The position numbers and the translations under genes were made by a program. Shown one piece after another: positions 1-9,230 of a DNA stretch of 64,000 nucleotides; the stretch's first letter is position 1; each line of letters starts with the position of its first letter. The notes under the pieces were generated by a model. The model was not told where the DNA came from. It saw nothing but the letters and a program-made list of their open reading frames with translations, and ran no database searches. This DNA comes from Clostridium sp. CAG:452 (GTDB taxonomy: Bacteria > Bacillota > Clostridia > TANB77 > CAG-508), in NCBI GenBank assembly GCA_000434035.1, contig FR893523.1, forward strand, positions 72,503 through 136,502, given 5' to 3'.

Positions 1-50
1 CGACCCGCACCTCAAAGAAATTGCTAAAATTTATATTATAGGAGGTCAAA

Positions 51-1910
51 ATGAAATCACTAGAAGAAATAAGAAAAATAAGAGAAGAAAAAAGAAAAGA
101 ACTTGATTTACGTGTTAATTTAAAAGCAAATACAAGAGAAAAACATATTTTAGTGTGTCATGGTACAGGATGTACATCTTCTAAATCACCTAAAATAATA
201 GAGAATTTTAGAAAAATAATAGATGAAAAGGGCATAAAAAATGTAAGAGTTATACAAACTGGTTGCTTTGGACTATGCGCAAAAGGACCAATAGTTATAA
301 TAAGGCCAGAGGATACTTTTTATGCTATGGTAAAACCAGAAGATTGTGAAGAGATAATAAATACGCATATTTTAGAAGGAAAGACAGTAGAGAGATTGCT
401 TTGTAAAGATATTAACAATTCAGTAGTTCAAAGATTAGATGAATTAACTTTTTATAAAAAACAAGAAAGAATTGCATTAAAAAATTGTGGAATAATAGAT
501 CCAGAGAATATTGATGAGTATATAGCATTTGATGGGTACAAAGCATTGGAAAAAGTATTATTTGAAATGAGTCAAGATGATGTTATAAATGAAATAACAG
601 ATTCTGGACTTCGTGGTAGAGGTGGAGCAGGATTCCCAACAGGTAAGAAATGGTATTTTACTAAAATAGCAGAAGGAGATCAAAAGTATGTAGTATGTAA
701 TGCGGACGAGGGAGATCCAGGTGCATTTATGGATAGAAGCATATTAGAAGGTGATCCACACTCTGTAATAGAAGCAATGATGATTGCTGGATATGCAGTT
801 GGTGCAAATAAAGGATATATTTATGTAAGAGCAGAATATCCAATAGCTGTACATAGATTTCAAACTGCAATAAATCAAGCAAAAGAATATGGAATATTAG
901 GTAAAAATATATTTGGAACAGACTTTAGCTTTGATTTAGAAATAAGACTTGGAGCAGGTGCGTTTGTTTGTGGAGAAGAAACAGCACTTTTAGAATCAAT
1001 AGAAGGGAGAAGTGGTAGGCCAAGATTAAAACCACCATTCCCAGCAAATTGTGGATTATGGCAAAAGCCAACACTAATAAATAACGTAGAAACATATGCA
1101 AATATAACAAAAATAATTTTAAATGGTGCAAAATGGTATAGCTCAATAGGAACAGAAAAATCAAAAGGAACAAAAGTATTTGCATTAGGTGGAAATGTTG
1201 TAAACGTAGGGCTTGTAGAAGTACCAATGGGAACAACTTTAAGAGAAATTGTATTCGATATAGGTGGAGGAATTCCTGGAGGGCATAAATTTAAAGCAGC
1301 ACAAACAGGAGGACCATCAGGTGGATGTATACCAGCAGAACATCTGGATACACCAATAGATTATGAATCATTATCGCAAATAGGTTCAATGATGGGATCT
1401 GGTGGACTAATTGTAATGGATGATACAAAATGTATGGTGAATCTTGCAAAATTCTATTTAGGATTTACAGTAGATGAATCATGCGGAAAATGTACCCCAT
1501 GTAGAATTGGAACTAAAAGAATGCTAGAAATCCTAGAAAAAGTTACAGAAGGAAACGGAGAAACAGAAGATTTAGAAAAATTAGAAAGACTTGCAAAAAC
1601 AATACAAAAAGCTTCTGTATGTGGACTTGGACAAACAGCACCAAACCCAGTACTTAGCACAATGAAATATTTTAGAGATGAATACATTACACATATAAGA
1701 GATAAAAAATGTCCTGCAAAAGAATGTAAAGCATTAAGAGCAATAGAAATTGACCCAGAAAAATGTAGGGGTTGTGGAATTTGTAAAAAGAATTGCCCAG
1801 TAAATGCAATAACAGGAGAAGTAAAACAACCACACAAAATAGATGAGGATGTTTGTATTAAATGTGGTACATGTATTAGTAAATGCCCATTTAAAGCTAT
1901 ATCTAAGTAA
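51..1910 (+). CDS. hydB: NuoF-like subunit (HydB) of an electron-bifurcating [FeFe] hydrogenase
   Basis: The flavin/NADH-binding subunit that passes electrons between NAD(H), ferredoxin and the HydA catalytic subunit encoded next. At 619 residues it has the expected four-part order. An N-terminal thioredoxin-like [2Fe-2S] domain has Cys36, Cys41, Cys72 and Cys76. The NADH/FMN fold carries GRGGAGFPTGKKW (about 189-201) and EGDPGAFMDR (about 221). An SLBB region is followed by a 4Fe-4S motif, SCGKCTPC (near 478). The C-terminal ferredoxin domain (about 565-617) carries CRGCGICKKNCP and CIKCGTCISKCP. The ATG follows GGAGG by 7 nt. Only about 50 bases precede it, so the usual NuoE-like HydC partner would lie outside the window. 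A plain respiratory NuoF is unlikely because of the N-terminal and C-terminal extensions and the adjacent hydA. Confidence 0.93.
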   Translation: MKSLEEIRKIREEKRKELDLRVNLKANTREKHILVCHGTGCTSSKSPKIIENFRKIIDEKGIKNVRVIQTGCFGLCAKGPIVIIRPEDTFYAMVKPEDCEEIINTHILEGKTVERLLCKDINNSVVQRLDELTFYKKQERIALKNCGIIDPENIDEYIAFDGYKALEKVLFEMSQDDVINEITDSGLRGRGGAGFPTGKKWYFTKIAEGDQKYVVCNADEGDPGAFMDRSILEGDPHSVIEAMMIAGYAVGANKGYIYVRAEYPIAVHRFQTAINQAKEYGILGKNIFGTDFSFDLEIRLGAGAFVCGEETALLESIEGRSGRPRLKPPFPANCGLWQKPTLINNVETYANITKIILNGAKWYSSIGTEKSKGTKVFALGGNVVNVGLVEVPMGTTLREIVFDIGGGIPGGHKFKAAQTGGPSGGCIPAEHLDTPIDYESLSQIGSMMGSGGLIVMDDTKCMVNLAKFYLGFTVDESCGKCTPCRIGTKRMLEILEKVTEGNGETEDLEKLERLAKTIQKASVCGLGQTAPNPVLSTMKYFRDEYITHIRDKKCPAKECKALRAIEIDPEKCRGCGICKKNCPVNAITGEVKQPHKIDEDVCIKCGTCISKCPFKAISK

Positions 1911-1952
1911 AAAAATTCATCTTGCGTTGTTAAACTTCGCAAAAATTGATGT

Positions 1953-1980
1953 GTAGGGGCAGACCTCTGTGACTGCCCAG
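1953..1980. repeat. Short intergenic palindromic repeat
   Basis: GTAGGGGCAG and CTGCCC are inverted arms between hydB and hydA. It belongs to a dispersed family starting (G)TAGGGG and closing on the complementary C-rich arm (see 4986, 9016, 9139, 15581, 17793, 35896, 55452). The arms differ between copies but remain self-complementary. Confidence 0.6.
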
Positions 1981-2001
1981 AACAGAAGGGAGAGAAGTAG
2001 T

Positions 2002-3750
2002 ATGTCAGAAATGATTAACCTAAAAATAGATGGAATAGATGTAGAAGTGCCAAAAGGTACAACAATACTTCAAGCAGCTAAAAAAGCAAATATAGATATT
2101 CCAACCTTATGCTATCTAAAAGAAATAAATGAAATAGGAGATTGTAGAATTTGTATAGTAGAAGTAGAAGGAAGAAGAGGGTTTGCAACATCTTGTATTC
2201 AACAAGCAGAAGAGGGGATGGTAGTACATACACACTCAAAGCAAATTATGGAAGCAAGAAGAGTAATACTAGATTTAATATTATCTAATCATCAAAGAGA
2301 TTGCTTAACATGTACAAGAAATGGAAGTTGTGAGTTACAAACACTAGCAATGAAATTTAATGTAATGAATGTTGAGTATGAAGGAGAAAAATCAGTTCAC
2401 AAAATAGATGACTTGTCACCTTCAATAGTAAGAGATTTTAATAAATGTATACTTTGTAGAAGATGCATATCAACATGTAAAAAAGTTCAGAAAATAGGAG
2501 CGATAGATTGTGTAAACAGAGGGTTTAGCTCTTGTGTATCAACAGTTGGAGACCATAGTTTAAATGATGTTAACTGTACATTTTGTGGGCAATGTATTAC
2601 AGCATGCCCAGTTGGAGCACTTCGCGAAAAAGATAGCACAGATTTAGTATGGGAAAAGCTAAAAGATGAAGATACATTTGTTGTAGTACAAACAGCACCT
2701 GCAGTTAGAGCAGCACTTGGAGAAGAATTTGGAATGAAAATAGGGACAAATGTAACAGGAAAAATGGTAACAGCACTTAAAAAATTAGGATTTAATAAAG
2801 TGTTTGATACAAATACTGGTGCAGATTTAACAATAATGGAAGAAGCAAACGAATTTATCCAAAGATTTACACAAGGTGGAACGTTACCAATGATTACATC
2901 TTGTAGCCCTGGTTGGGTAAAATACATAGAAATGAATTATCCAGAATTACTTTCACATTTATCAAGTTGTAAATCACCACATGAAATGTTTGGAGCAATA
3001 TTAAAATCGTATTATGCTTCAAAAGCTGGAATAGCTCCAAAGAAGATGTTTGTTGTATCTGTAATGCCATGCATAGCTAAAAAGTTCGAAAGACAAAGAG
3101 AAGAAATGAAAAACGAAGAATTAGATAATGTAGATGCAGTACTTACAACACGTGAACTTGCAAGAATGATAAAACAAGCAAATATAGATTTTGTGGAATT
3201 AGAAGATAGCGAATTTGACGACCCAATGGGAGAAGCAACAGGTGCGGGAGCTATATTTGGAACAACAGGAGGAGTAATGGAAGCAGCACTTCGTACAGCA
3301 TATGAAACAATAACAGGTGAAGAACTAAAAAAATTAGATTTTGAAGCAGTAAGAGGAGAAGAAGGAATAAAAAAAGCAACAGTAAAAATTGGAGATAACG
3401 AAGTAAAAGTTGCAGTAGCACATGGTTTAGCAAATGCACAAAAAATAATGGAAGAAATAAAATCAGGAAAAGCAGAATATCAATTTGTAGAGATAATGGC
3501 TTGTCCAGGAGGATGTGTAATGGGTGGAGGACAGCCAATTAAAACATCAAAACAAAGAAGTGAATATGATATAAGAAAATTAAGAGCAGATTGCTTATAT
3601 GATATTGACGAAAAAAGTACAATAAGAAAATCACACGAAAATCCAACAATTAAAAAATTGTATAAAGAATTCCTAGAAGAACCAGGTAGCCATAAAGCAC
3701 ACGAACTATTACATACAACGTATCATAAGAGAAACAAATATAACATATAA
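2002..3750 (+). CDS. hydA: [FeFe] hydrogenase catalytic subunit HydA
   Basis: Catalyses proton reduction or H2 oxidation at the H-cluster and works with HydB upstream. The ATG at 2002 is preferred over the in-frame GTG at 1969, because a GAAGGGAG ribosome site precedes it and the family N-terminus (an SEMINLKIDG-type 2Fe-2S ferredoxin fold) begins there. Clusters follow in order: an N-terminal [2Fe-2S] (CYLKEINEIGDCRIC), a His-Cys 4Fe-4S (HQRDCLTCTRNGSC), and two 4Fe-4S (CILCRRCISTC and CTFCGQCITACP). The H-cluster signatures are TSCSPGWVKYIE (about 298), MPCIAKKFE (about 354) and MACPGGCVMGG (about 498). The 582-residue length is that of a bifurcating HydA. A C-terminal small-subunit-like tail is present. 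Confidence 0.95.
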   Translation: MSEMINLKIDGIDVEVPKGTTILQAAKKANIDIPTLCYLKEINEIGDCRICIVEVEGRRGFATSCIQQAEEGMVVHTHSKQIMEARRVILDLILSNHQRDCLTCTRNGSCELQTLAMKFNVMNVEYEGEKSVHKIDDLSPSIVRDFNKCILCRRCISTCKKVQKIGAIDCVNRGFSSCVSTVGDHSLNDVNCTFCGQCITACPVGALREKDSTDLVWEKLKDEDTFVVVQTAPAVRAALGEEFGMKIGTNVTGKMVTALKKLGFNKVFDTNTGADLTIMEEANEFIQRFTQGGTLPMITSCSPGWVKYIEMNYPELLSHLSSCKSPHEMFGAILKSYYASKAGIAPKKMFVVSVMPCIAKKFERQREEMKNEELDNVDAVLTTRELARMIKQANIDFVELEDSEFDDPMGEATGAGAIFGTTGGVMEAALRTAYETITGEELKKLDFEAVRGEEGIKKATVKIGDNEVKVAVAHGLANAQKIMEEIKSGKAEYQFVEIMACPGGCVMGGGQPIKTSKQRSEYDIRKLRADCLYDIDEKSTIRKSHENPTIKKLYKEFLEEPGSHKAHELLHTTYHKRNKYNI

Positions 3751-3769
3751 TTTACAAAAATAAGATTTG

Positions 3770-3802
3770 AAAAACTGTCAAAAAAGCAATTGACAGTTTT
3801 TT
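3770..3802 (+). terminator. Intrinsic terminator after hydA
   Basis: AAAACTGTCA and TGACAGTTTT arms with a run of T follow the hydA stop codon directly. Confidence 0.85.
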
Positions 3803-3807
3803 CCTTT

Positions 3808-4032
3808 GGATGTATAATAAGCACAATAAATGAAATAATTAACAAAACAGAATATCTACTAATGTTTCCATACATGGGAAGAAAAATCCCGGAATTTGAT
3901 AACACAAATTTCAGAGAACTAATATATAAATCATATAGAATTCTTTATAAAGTTAATTCTAACATTTATGTCTTAAATGTTTTTCACCATTCTAGAGATT
4001 TTTTAAATTCAGTAAATGTCATTAACAATTAA
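3808..4032 (+). pseudogene. Truncated ParE/RelE-type toxin remnant
   Basis: The translated tail (FRELIYKSYRILYKV, then VLNVFHHSRDF) closely matches the C-terminal half of the intact toxin at 36250-36534 (RQIIYKSYKILYKF, LHIIHHSRDI). The N-terminal third, about 30 residues with the first helices, is missing. The open frame runs upstream into the hydA terminator instead, and no antitoxin gene or ribosome binding site precedes it. I read this as a decayed copy, although a short open frame from a TTG at 3790 remains. Confidence 0.65.
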
Positions 4033-4104
4033 TTTCCAAAACTAATAAATAACCAAAAAATAATTTATGCATTTATTTAATTAATTTAAAATATAATTTA
4101 TATT

Positions 4105-4817
4105 ATGATTAAAGTGTTTAAAATAAGAACAATATTAAAAACATTAATTCTATTAACTGCTATAGTTGTAAGTATATTAGTAATAAAAAACAAAGTAGAA
4201 AATGCAAAAGTTGTTGCAACGTCATCTAATAATAAACAAAAATATAAAATACTAGTTGATGTAGAAGACTCAAAATTATATTTATTTGAAAATGGCGAAT
4301 TAAAAAAAGAATATAAATGCTCAGGAGGAAAATGGTCTACACCTTCGCCAATAGGAACATGGACTGTAACATCAAAAGCAAAATGGGGAGAAGGATTTGG
4401 ACGGGAGTTGGCTTGGACTTAATGTACCATGGGGAAAATTTGGAATACATGGAACGCTAGATCCACATTCAGTAGGATGGGCGAGCTCACATGGATGTAT
4501 AAGAATGAATAACAGTGAAGTTGCAGAACTATATAAAATAGTGCCGGTTGGAACAAAGGTTACAATTGTAGACGGAGTATATGGACCATTTGGTAAAGGA
4601 TTTAGAGATTTAAAATCTGGAATGTATGGAGCAGATGTAATGGAAATTCAGAAAAAATTAAAAGAATTAGGCTTTTTTGTCCGGAAATCCTAATGGAAAA
4701 TTTGGAGCAGAAACAGAAAATGCAATACAAAAATATTGTAAAGAAAATAATTTGTATTTAAGAAAAATAATAAATATAGAATTACAAAAACATATGGGCT
4801 TTGAATTAATTGATTAA
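4105..4817 (+). CDS. L,D-transpeptidase (YkuD) with C-terminal peptidoglycan-binding domain, two +1 frameshifts
   Basis: Cross-links peptidoglycan through 3-3 bonds outside the membrane. A signal anchor (about residues 8-27) is followed by a YkuD domain with HGT and the SSHGCIRMNN catalytic motif (active-site Cys), then a peptidoglycan-binding domain (DLKSGMYGADVMEIQKKLKE, then GKFGAETENAIQ). The frame is broken twice. At 4402 CGG must be skipped by one base, giving GEGFG-GSWLGLNVPWG. At 4682 it must be skipped again, giving GFFV-GNPNGKFG. The joined product is 236 residues with no other anomaly. Without the first shift translation stops 7 codons later (4420-4422), before the catalytic Cys, so the enzyme would be dead. 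The start has only a weak ribosome binding site. Confidence 0.85.
4402..4405 (+). other. +1 recoding site CGGG (L,D-transpeptidase site 1)
   Basis: Zero-frame codons GGA-CGG-GAG; skipping the C gives GGA-GGG-AGT and restores the YkuD domain. This is the only one of the 14 sites followed by G. Confidence 0.85.
4682..4685 (+). other. +1 recoding site CGGA (L,D-transpeptidase site 2)
   Basis: Zero frame GTC-CGG-AAA-TCC-TAA; skipping C gives GTC-GGA-AAT and restores the peptidoglycan-binding domain. Confidence 0.85.
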
Positions 4818-4850
4818 AATAAGAAAATATAAAAAATATTTTACAAATTG

Positions 4851-4880
4851 TTGACAATCCACATTTACCTATGATATTAT
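4851..4880 (+). promoter_or_regulatory. Sigma-A-type promoter
   Basis: TTGACA at 4851-4856 and TATTAT at 4875-4880, 18-bp spacer. It lies upstream of the rpoB leader, which holds a hairpin (next entry). Confidence 0.55.
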
Positions 4881-4975
4881 TATATGGCACATATTTTGTA
4901 AATTAGAAATATGTAGCTCTTATATATTAAGGGTGATTAAAATAAGCAATAAAAGTAGTATAATTAGATAATTTA

Positions 4976-5047
4976 AAAAAGTGTAGGGACGTAAGACTTA
5001 CAGACGTCCATAGAGTTAAAAAATAATAAAATCTCCTACACTTTTTT
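4976..5047 (+). terminator. Long hairpin in the rpoB leader, with an embedded palindromic repeat
   Basis: AAAAAAGTGTAGG (from 4976) pairs with CCTACACTTTTTT (ending 5047). A short GGGACGT...ACGTCC palindrome of the intergenic repeat family sits in the loop. The T-rich 3' arm makes it a plausible terminator or attenuator between the promoter at 4851 and rpoB. The rest of the 4818-5282 gap holds no gene I can support. A TATAAT at 5149-5154 without a clear -35 box could be a second start point. Confidence 0.55.
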
Positions 5048-5282
5048 GTATTGCTCAAAAATTAAGTAAAGAGGAATTAAACATTTAGTCAATGTAATAA
5101 AAATCAAAATCGATTTAGGGCAGTAAGGTTTTGAGGACTATAATATACTAATGTTTAAGAGGGACTTTATTTAATAAAAGTTAGAATTTTATTTCTACAT
5201 AAATATATCTGCTCAAACAATAATTATGAAGTGCGAAGTGCAAAAAGCACACTTCCCACATCAAAAAAGGGAGTTGATTTAT

Positions 5283-8200
5283 TTGCTAACAGACTTAAAT
5301 TATGAAAAGACAACAAGAAAAACATTTGCAAGAATTGGCGATTTTATAGAAATGCCAAATCTTATTGAAGTTCAAAAAGATTCTTATGACTGGTTTGTAA
5401 AAGAAGGATTAGGAGAGGTATTAAAAGATATTTCACCAATCGTTGATTACTCTGGAAATTTAGTTCTTGAATTTTTCGATTATTACATGGAAGAAAAAAC
5501 AAAATATTCATTAGAAGAAGCAAAAGAAAGAGATGCAACTTACTCTACAAGATTACATGTAAAAGTAAGGCTTATTAATCGTGAAACAGGAGAAATAAAA
5601 GAACAAGAAATTTACTTAGGTGATTTCCCATTAATGACAGACAGTGGTACATTCGTAATAAATGGTGCAGAGAGAGTTGTAGTAAGCCAATTAGTACGTT
5701 CACCAGGATGTTATTATGAATCAGACTATGATAAAGCTGGTAAAAAATTGTACAAGGCTACGGTTATGCCAATTAGAGGAGCATGGCTAGAGTATGAAAC
5801 AGACAGCAATGACATATTCTATGTAAGAATAGATAGAACAAGAAAATTACCTGTAACAGTTCTTTTAAGAGCAATTGGATTAGTTACAGATGACCAAATT
5901 GTTGAACTATTTGGAGAAGATGAAAAAATACTTGCTACTATAGCAAAAGACACAGTAAAAACAAGTGAAGAAGCAATAGTAGAAATATACAAAAAATTAA
6001 GACCAGGAGAACTTCCAACAGTAGATGCAGCAAGAAACTTATTTAACAATTTATTCTTTGATCCAAGAAGATATGATTTAGCAAAAGTAGGAAGATATAA
6101 ATTTAATAAAAAATTAAATTTAGCATCAAGAATTGCTGGACAAGTAGCATTTAACGACATAATGAATAACGAAACAGGAGAAATATTAGTAGAAAAAGAT
6201 AGTGTTATTTCAAAAGAAGTAGCAAAAGAAATTCAAAACTCAGGAATAAACATTGTTGATGTAAAAGTAAATGACAAAAAAGTAAGAATAATAGGAAATG
6301 GAACAGTAGATATCCATTCATATGTAGACACAGAAAAACTAGGAATAAAAATTAAAGAACTAGTAAATTACGAAGTGTTAAAAAATATTTTAGACAACAC
6401 AGAAGAAAAAGACTTAAAGAAAGTGATAGAAGAAAGAGAAGAAGAATTAGTACCAAAACATATTGTAACAGAAGACATGATTTCATCAATCAACTACTTA
6501 TTAAACTTACAATATGATTTAGGAAAAGTTGATGATATAGATCACTTAGGAAATAGACGTATAAGATGTGTTGGTGAATTACTACAAAACCAATTTAGAA
6601 TAGGTCTTACAAGATTAGAAAGAGTTGTTCGTGAAAGAATGACAATACAAGACTTAGATGTTATAACACCACAAACATTAATAAATACAAAACCAATAAC
6701 ATCATCAATAAGAGAATTCTTTGGTAGTTCACAATTATCACAATTTATGGACCAAACAAACCCATTATCAGAATTAACACATAAAAGAAGAATTTCAGCA
6801 TTAGGACCTGGTGGACTTTCTAGAGAAAGAGCAGGATTCGAAGTACGTGACGTTCACTATACACACTATGGAAGACTTTGCCCAATAGAATCTCCAGAAG
6901 GACCAAACATTGGATTAATTTCTGCACTTTCAACATTTGCAGTAATAAATGAATATGGATTTGTAGAAACACCATATAGAAAAATAGATCCAAAAACACA
7001 CAAAATAACAGACGAAGTTGTATATATGACAGCTGACGAAGAAGATGGATGCGTTATAGCACAAGCAACAGAGCCAATGACAAAAGACGGAAAATTCAAA
7101 AATAAGATGGTAAGGGTAAGATACTTAGATGAAGTAACAGAAGTTGAACCAGATAGAGTAGATTACGTAGATGTATCACCAAAACAATTAGTATCAGTTG
7201 GTGCAGCTATGATACCATTCTTAGAGCATGATGATGCTAACCGTGCATTAATGGGAGCAAACATGCAACGTCAAGCAGTTCCTCTAATGATTACAGATTC
7301 GCCAATAGTTGGAACAGGTATAGAATATAAAGCAGCAAAAGACTCAGGAATAACAGTACTTGCAAAACATGATGGTGTAGTAGAAAAAGTTACTGGTGAC
7401 GAAATAATTATAAAAACAAAATCAGGAGAAAAAGATACATACAGATTACGTAAGTTCAAAAGAACAAATGGTGGAACATGTATTAACCAACATCCAATAG
7501 TTGTAAAAGGAGAAAAAGTTAAAGCAAGAGATGTAATAGCAGATGGACCTTCTACACAAAATGGAGAAATGGCACTTGGTAAAAATGTTCTTATAGCTTT
7601 CACAACTTGGGAAGGTTATAACTACGAGGATGCTATATTATTAAGTGAAAGATTAGTAAAAGAAGATGTTTATACATCTATACATATAGAAGAATATGAT
7701 TGTGAATGCCGTGATACAAAACTTGGAGCAGAAGAAATAACAAGAGATATTCCAAATATAGGTGAAGAAAACTTAAAAGACTTAGACGAAAACGGAGTTA
7801 TAAGGATTGGTGCAGAAGTAAGACCAGGAGATATATTAGTAGGAAAGGTTACTCCAAAAGGAGAAACAGAGTTATCAGCAGAAGAAAGATTACTTCGTGC
7901 AATATTTGGAGAAAAAGCAAGAGAAGTAAGAGATACATCTTTAAGAGTACCACATGGAGAAGCTGGAACAATAGTAGATGTAAAAGTTTACAATAGAGAC
8001 AATTCAGACGAACTTGGACCTGGAGTAAATGAAGTAATTAGAGTATATATAGCTCAAAAAAGAAAAATATCAGTTGGAGACAAAATGGCTGGACGTCATG
8101 GTAACAAAGGTGTTATTTCAAGAATATTACCAGTTGAAGATATGCCATTTATGCCAGACGGAACACCAGTTGATGTTGTTCTAAACCCATTAGGTGTGCC

Positions 8201-8996
8201 TTCTCGTATGAACTTAGGTCAAGTTTTAGAAGTTCATCTAGGTGCAGCTGCAAGATTACTAGGAATAAAAGTTGCAACACCAGTATTTGATGGTGCAACA
8301 GAAGAAGACATAGTAAAATTATTAAAAGAATCTGGACTATCAGAAGATGGTAAAACCATACTTTATGATGGAAGAACAGGAGAACCATTTGATAAACCAA
8401 TCACAGTTGGTGTAATGTATATGTTAAAACTTCACCACTTAGTTGATGACAAAATACATGCTCGTTCAACTGGACCATACTCATTAGTAACACAACAACC
8501 TCTAGGAGGTAAAGCTCAATTTGGTGGACAAAGATTTGGAGAGATGGAAGTTTGGGCACTAGAAGCATATGGTGCTGCATACACATTACAAGAAATCTTA
8601 ACAATCAAATCTGATGATGTTGTAGGAAGAGTAAAAACTTACGAAGCAATAGTTAAAGGAGAAAACGTTCCAGAACCAGGAGTACCAGAAAGCTTTAAAG
8701 TTTTAGTAAAAGAACTACAAAGTTTAGGACTAGATGTTCGTCTATATTCAGAAGATGACAAAGAATTAGAGCTAAAAGAAAATATAGATGAAGGAATAGA
8801 TTTTAACTTAGAAGAATTAAATAAAGTATTGCCAGAAGAAACAGCAGTTAATGATGAAGACTTAGAAGAATTTTCAACAGAAGAACTAGATGACGAAGAG
8901 CCACTAGACGAAGATGATTTGTTAGATGATGAAATGTTTGATAACGATTTAGGAAAAGACAATTTATTAAATGATGACGACATAATGGACGAATAA
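5283..8996 (+). CDS. rpoB: DNA-directed RNA polymerase beta subunit
   Basis: Catalytic beta subunit of RNA polymerase. I choose the TTG at 5283 rather than the ATG at 5226. An AAAAGGGAG ribosome site lies 9 nt before it, the family N-terminus (FARIGDFIEMPNLIEVQ) follows shortly, and the sequence just after 5226 is a small palindrome (GAAGTGCAAAAAGCACACTTC-like) rather than conserved protein. That gives 1237 residues, a normal length. Visible blocks are FGSSQLSQFMDQTNPLSELT (rifampicin region), ALGPGGLSRERAGFEVRDVH, GNKGVISRILPVEDMP and GGKAQFGGQRFGEMEVWAL. The tail is very acidic. The gene is free of in-frame CGG despite its length. It is separated from rpoC by 234 bp with two palindromes. 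Confidence 0.98.
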   Translation: MLTDLNYEKTTRKTFARIGDFIEMPNLIEVQKDSYDWFVKEGLGEVLKDISPIVDYSGNLVLEFFDYYMEEKTKYSLEEAKERDATYSTRLHVKVRLINRETGEIKEQEIYLGDFPLMTDSGTFVINGAERVVVSQLVRSPGCYYESDYDKAGKKLYKATVMPIRGAWLEYETDSNDIFYVRIDRTRKLPVTVLLRAIGLVTDDQIVELFGEDEKILATIAKDTVKTSEEAIVEIYKKLRPGELPTVDAARNLFNNLFFDPRRYDLAKVGRYKFNKKLNLASRIAGQVAFNDIMNNETGEILVEKDSVISKEVAKEIQNSGINIVDVKVNDKKVRIIGNGTVDIHSYVDTEKLGIKIKELVNYEVLKNILDNTEEKDLKKVIEEREEELVPKHIVTEDMISSINYLLNLQYDLGKVDDIDHLGNRRIRCVGELLQNQFRIGLTRLERVVRERMTIQDLDVITPQTLINTKPITSSIREFFGSSQLSQFMDQTNPLSELTHKRRISALGPGGLSRERAGFEVRDVHYTHYGRLCPIESPEGPNIGLISALSTFAVINEYGFVETPYRKIDPKTHKITDEVVYMTADEEDGCVIAQATEPMTKDGKFKNKMVRVRYLDEVTEVEPDRVDYVDVSPKQLVSVGAAMIPFLEHDDANRALMGANMQRQAVPLMITDSPIVGTGIEYKAAKDSGITVLAKHDGVVEKVTGDEIIIKTKSGEKDTYRLRKFKRTNGGTCINQHPIVVKGEKVKARDVIADGPSTQNGEMALGKNVLIAFTTWEGYNYEDAILLSERLVKEDVYTSIHIEEYDCECRDTKLGAEEITRDIPNIGEENLKDLDENGVIRIGAEVRPGDILVGKVTPKGETELSAEERLLRAIFGEKAREVRDTSLRVPHGEAGTIVDVKVYNRDNSDELGPGVNEVIRVYIAQKRKISVGDKMAGRHGNKGVISRILPVEDMPFMPDGTPVDVVLNPLGVPSRMNLGQVLEVHLGAAARLLGIKVATPVFDGATEEDIVKLLKESGLSEDGKTILYDGRTGEPFDKPITVGVMYMLKLHHLVDDKIHARSTGPYSLVTQQPLGGKAQFGGQRFGEMEVWALEAYGAAYTLQEILTIKSDDVVGRVKTYEAIVKGENVPEPGVPESFKVLVKELQSLGLDVRLYSEDDKELELKENIDEGIDFNLEELNKVLPEETAVNDEDLEEFSTEELDDEEPLDEDDLLDDEMFDNDLGKDNLLNDDDIMDE

Positions 8997-9015
8997 AAAT
9001 TAAAATGCGAAAATA

Positions 9016-9035
9016 TGGGCGCATGATTGCGCCCA
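9016..9035. repeat. Short intergenic palindrome
   Basis: TGGGCGCA and TGCGCCCA arms just after rpoB; a member of the dispersed palindromic family, and possibly a weak terminator. Confidence 0.55.
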
Positions 9036-9138
9036 AAACAAAAATTTAATTGAATAGAACAATATAAAATAAAATTAAATCACAAGAAGGAATTGTTCGA
9101 GCAGTGTATATTTAATTTTAGAGATATTGTGGCCTAAT

Positions 9139-9162
9139 GCAGGGGCACATAAGTGTACCTGC
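9139..9162. repeat. Short intergenic palindrome
   Basis: GCAGGGGCAC and GTGTACCTGC arms upstream of rpoC; same dispersed family. Confidence 0.5.
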
Positions 9163-9230
9163 AAGAATGAAAAATGAAGAATAAATAATACAAAAATTCT
9201 TTAAATTTTTGAAGGGGGAAGAAAACCTTA

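Noticed and set aside
5226..5282. ATG at 5226 as rpoB start
   Set aside because: The first 19 codons are a small palindrome unlike any RpoB, with no ribosome site before 5226; the TTG at 5283 has one.
8639..8983. Long - strand open frames opposite rpoB, rpoC, adhesin and others
   Set aside because: They are antisense to conserved genes and rich in Ser/Leu from the complement of acidic or A-rich codons; no ribosome sites or motifs support them.
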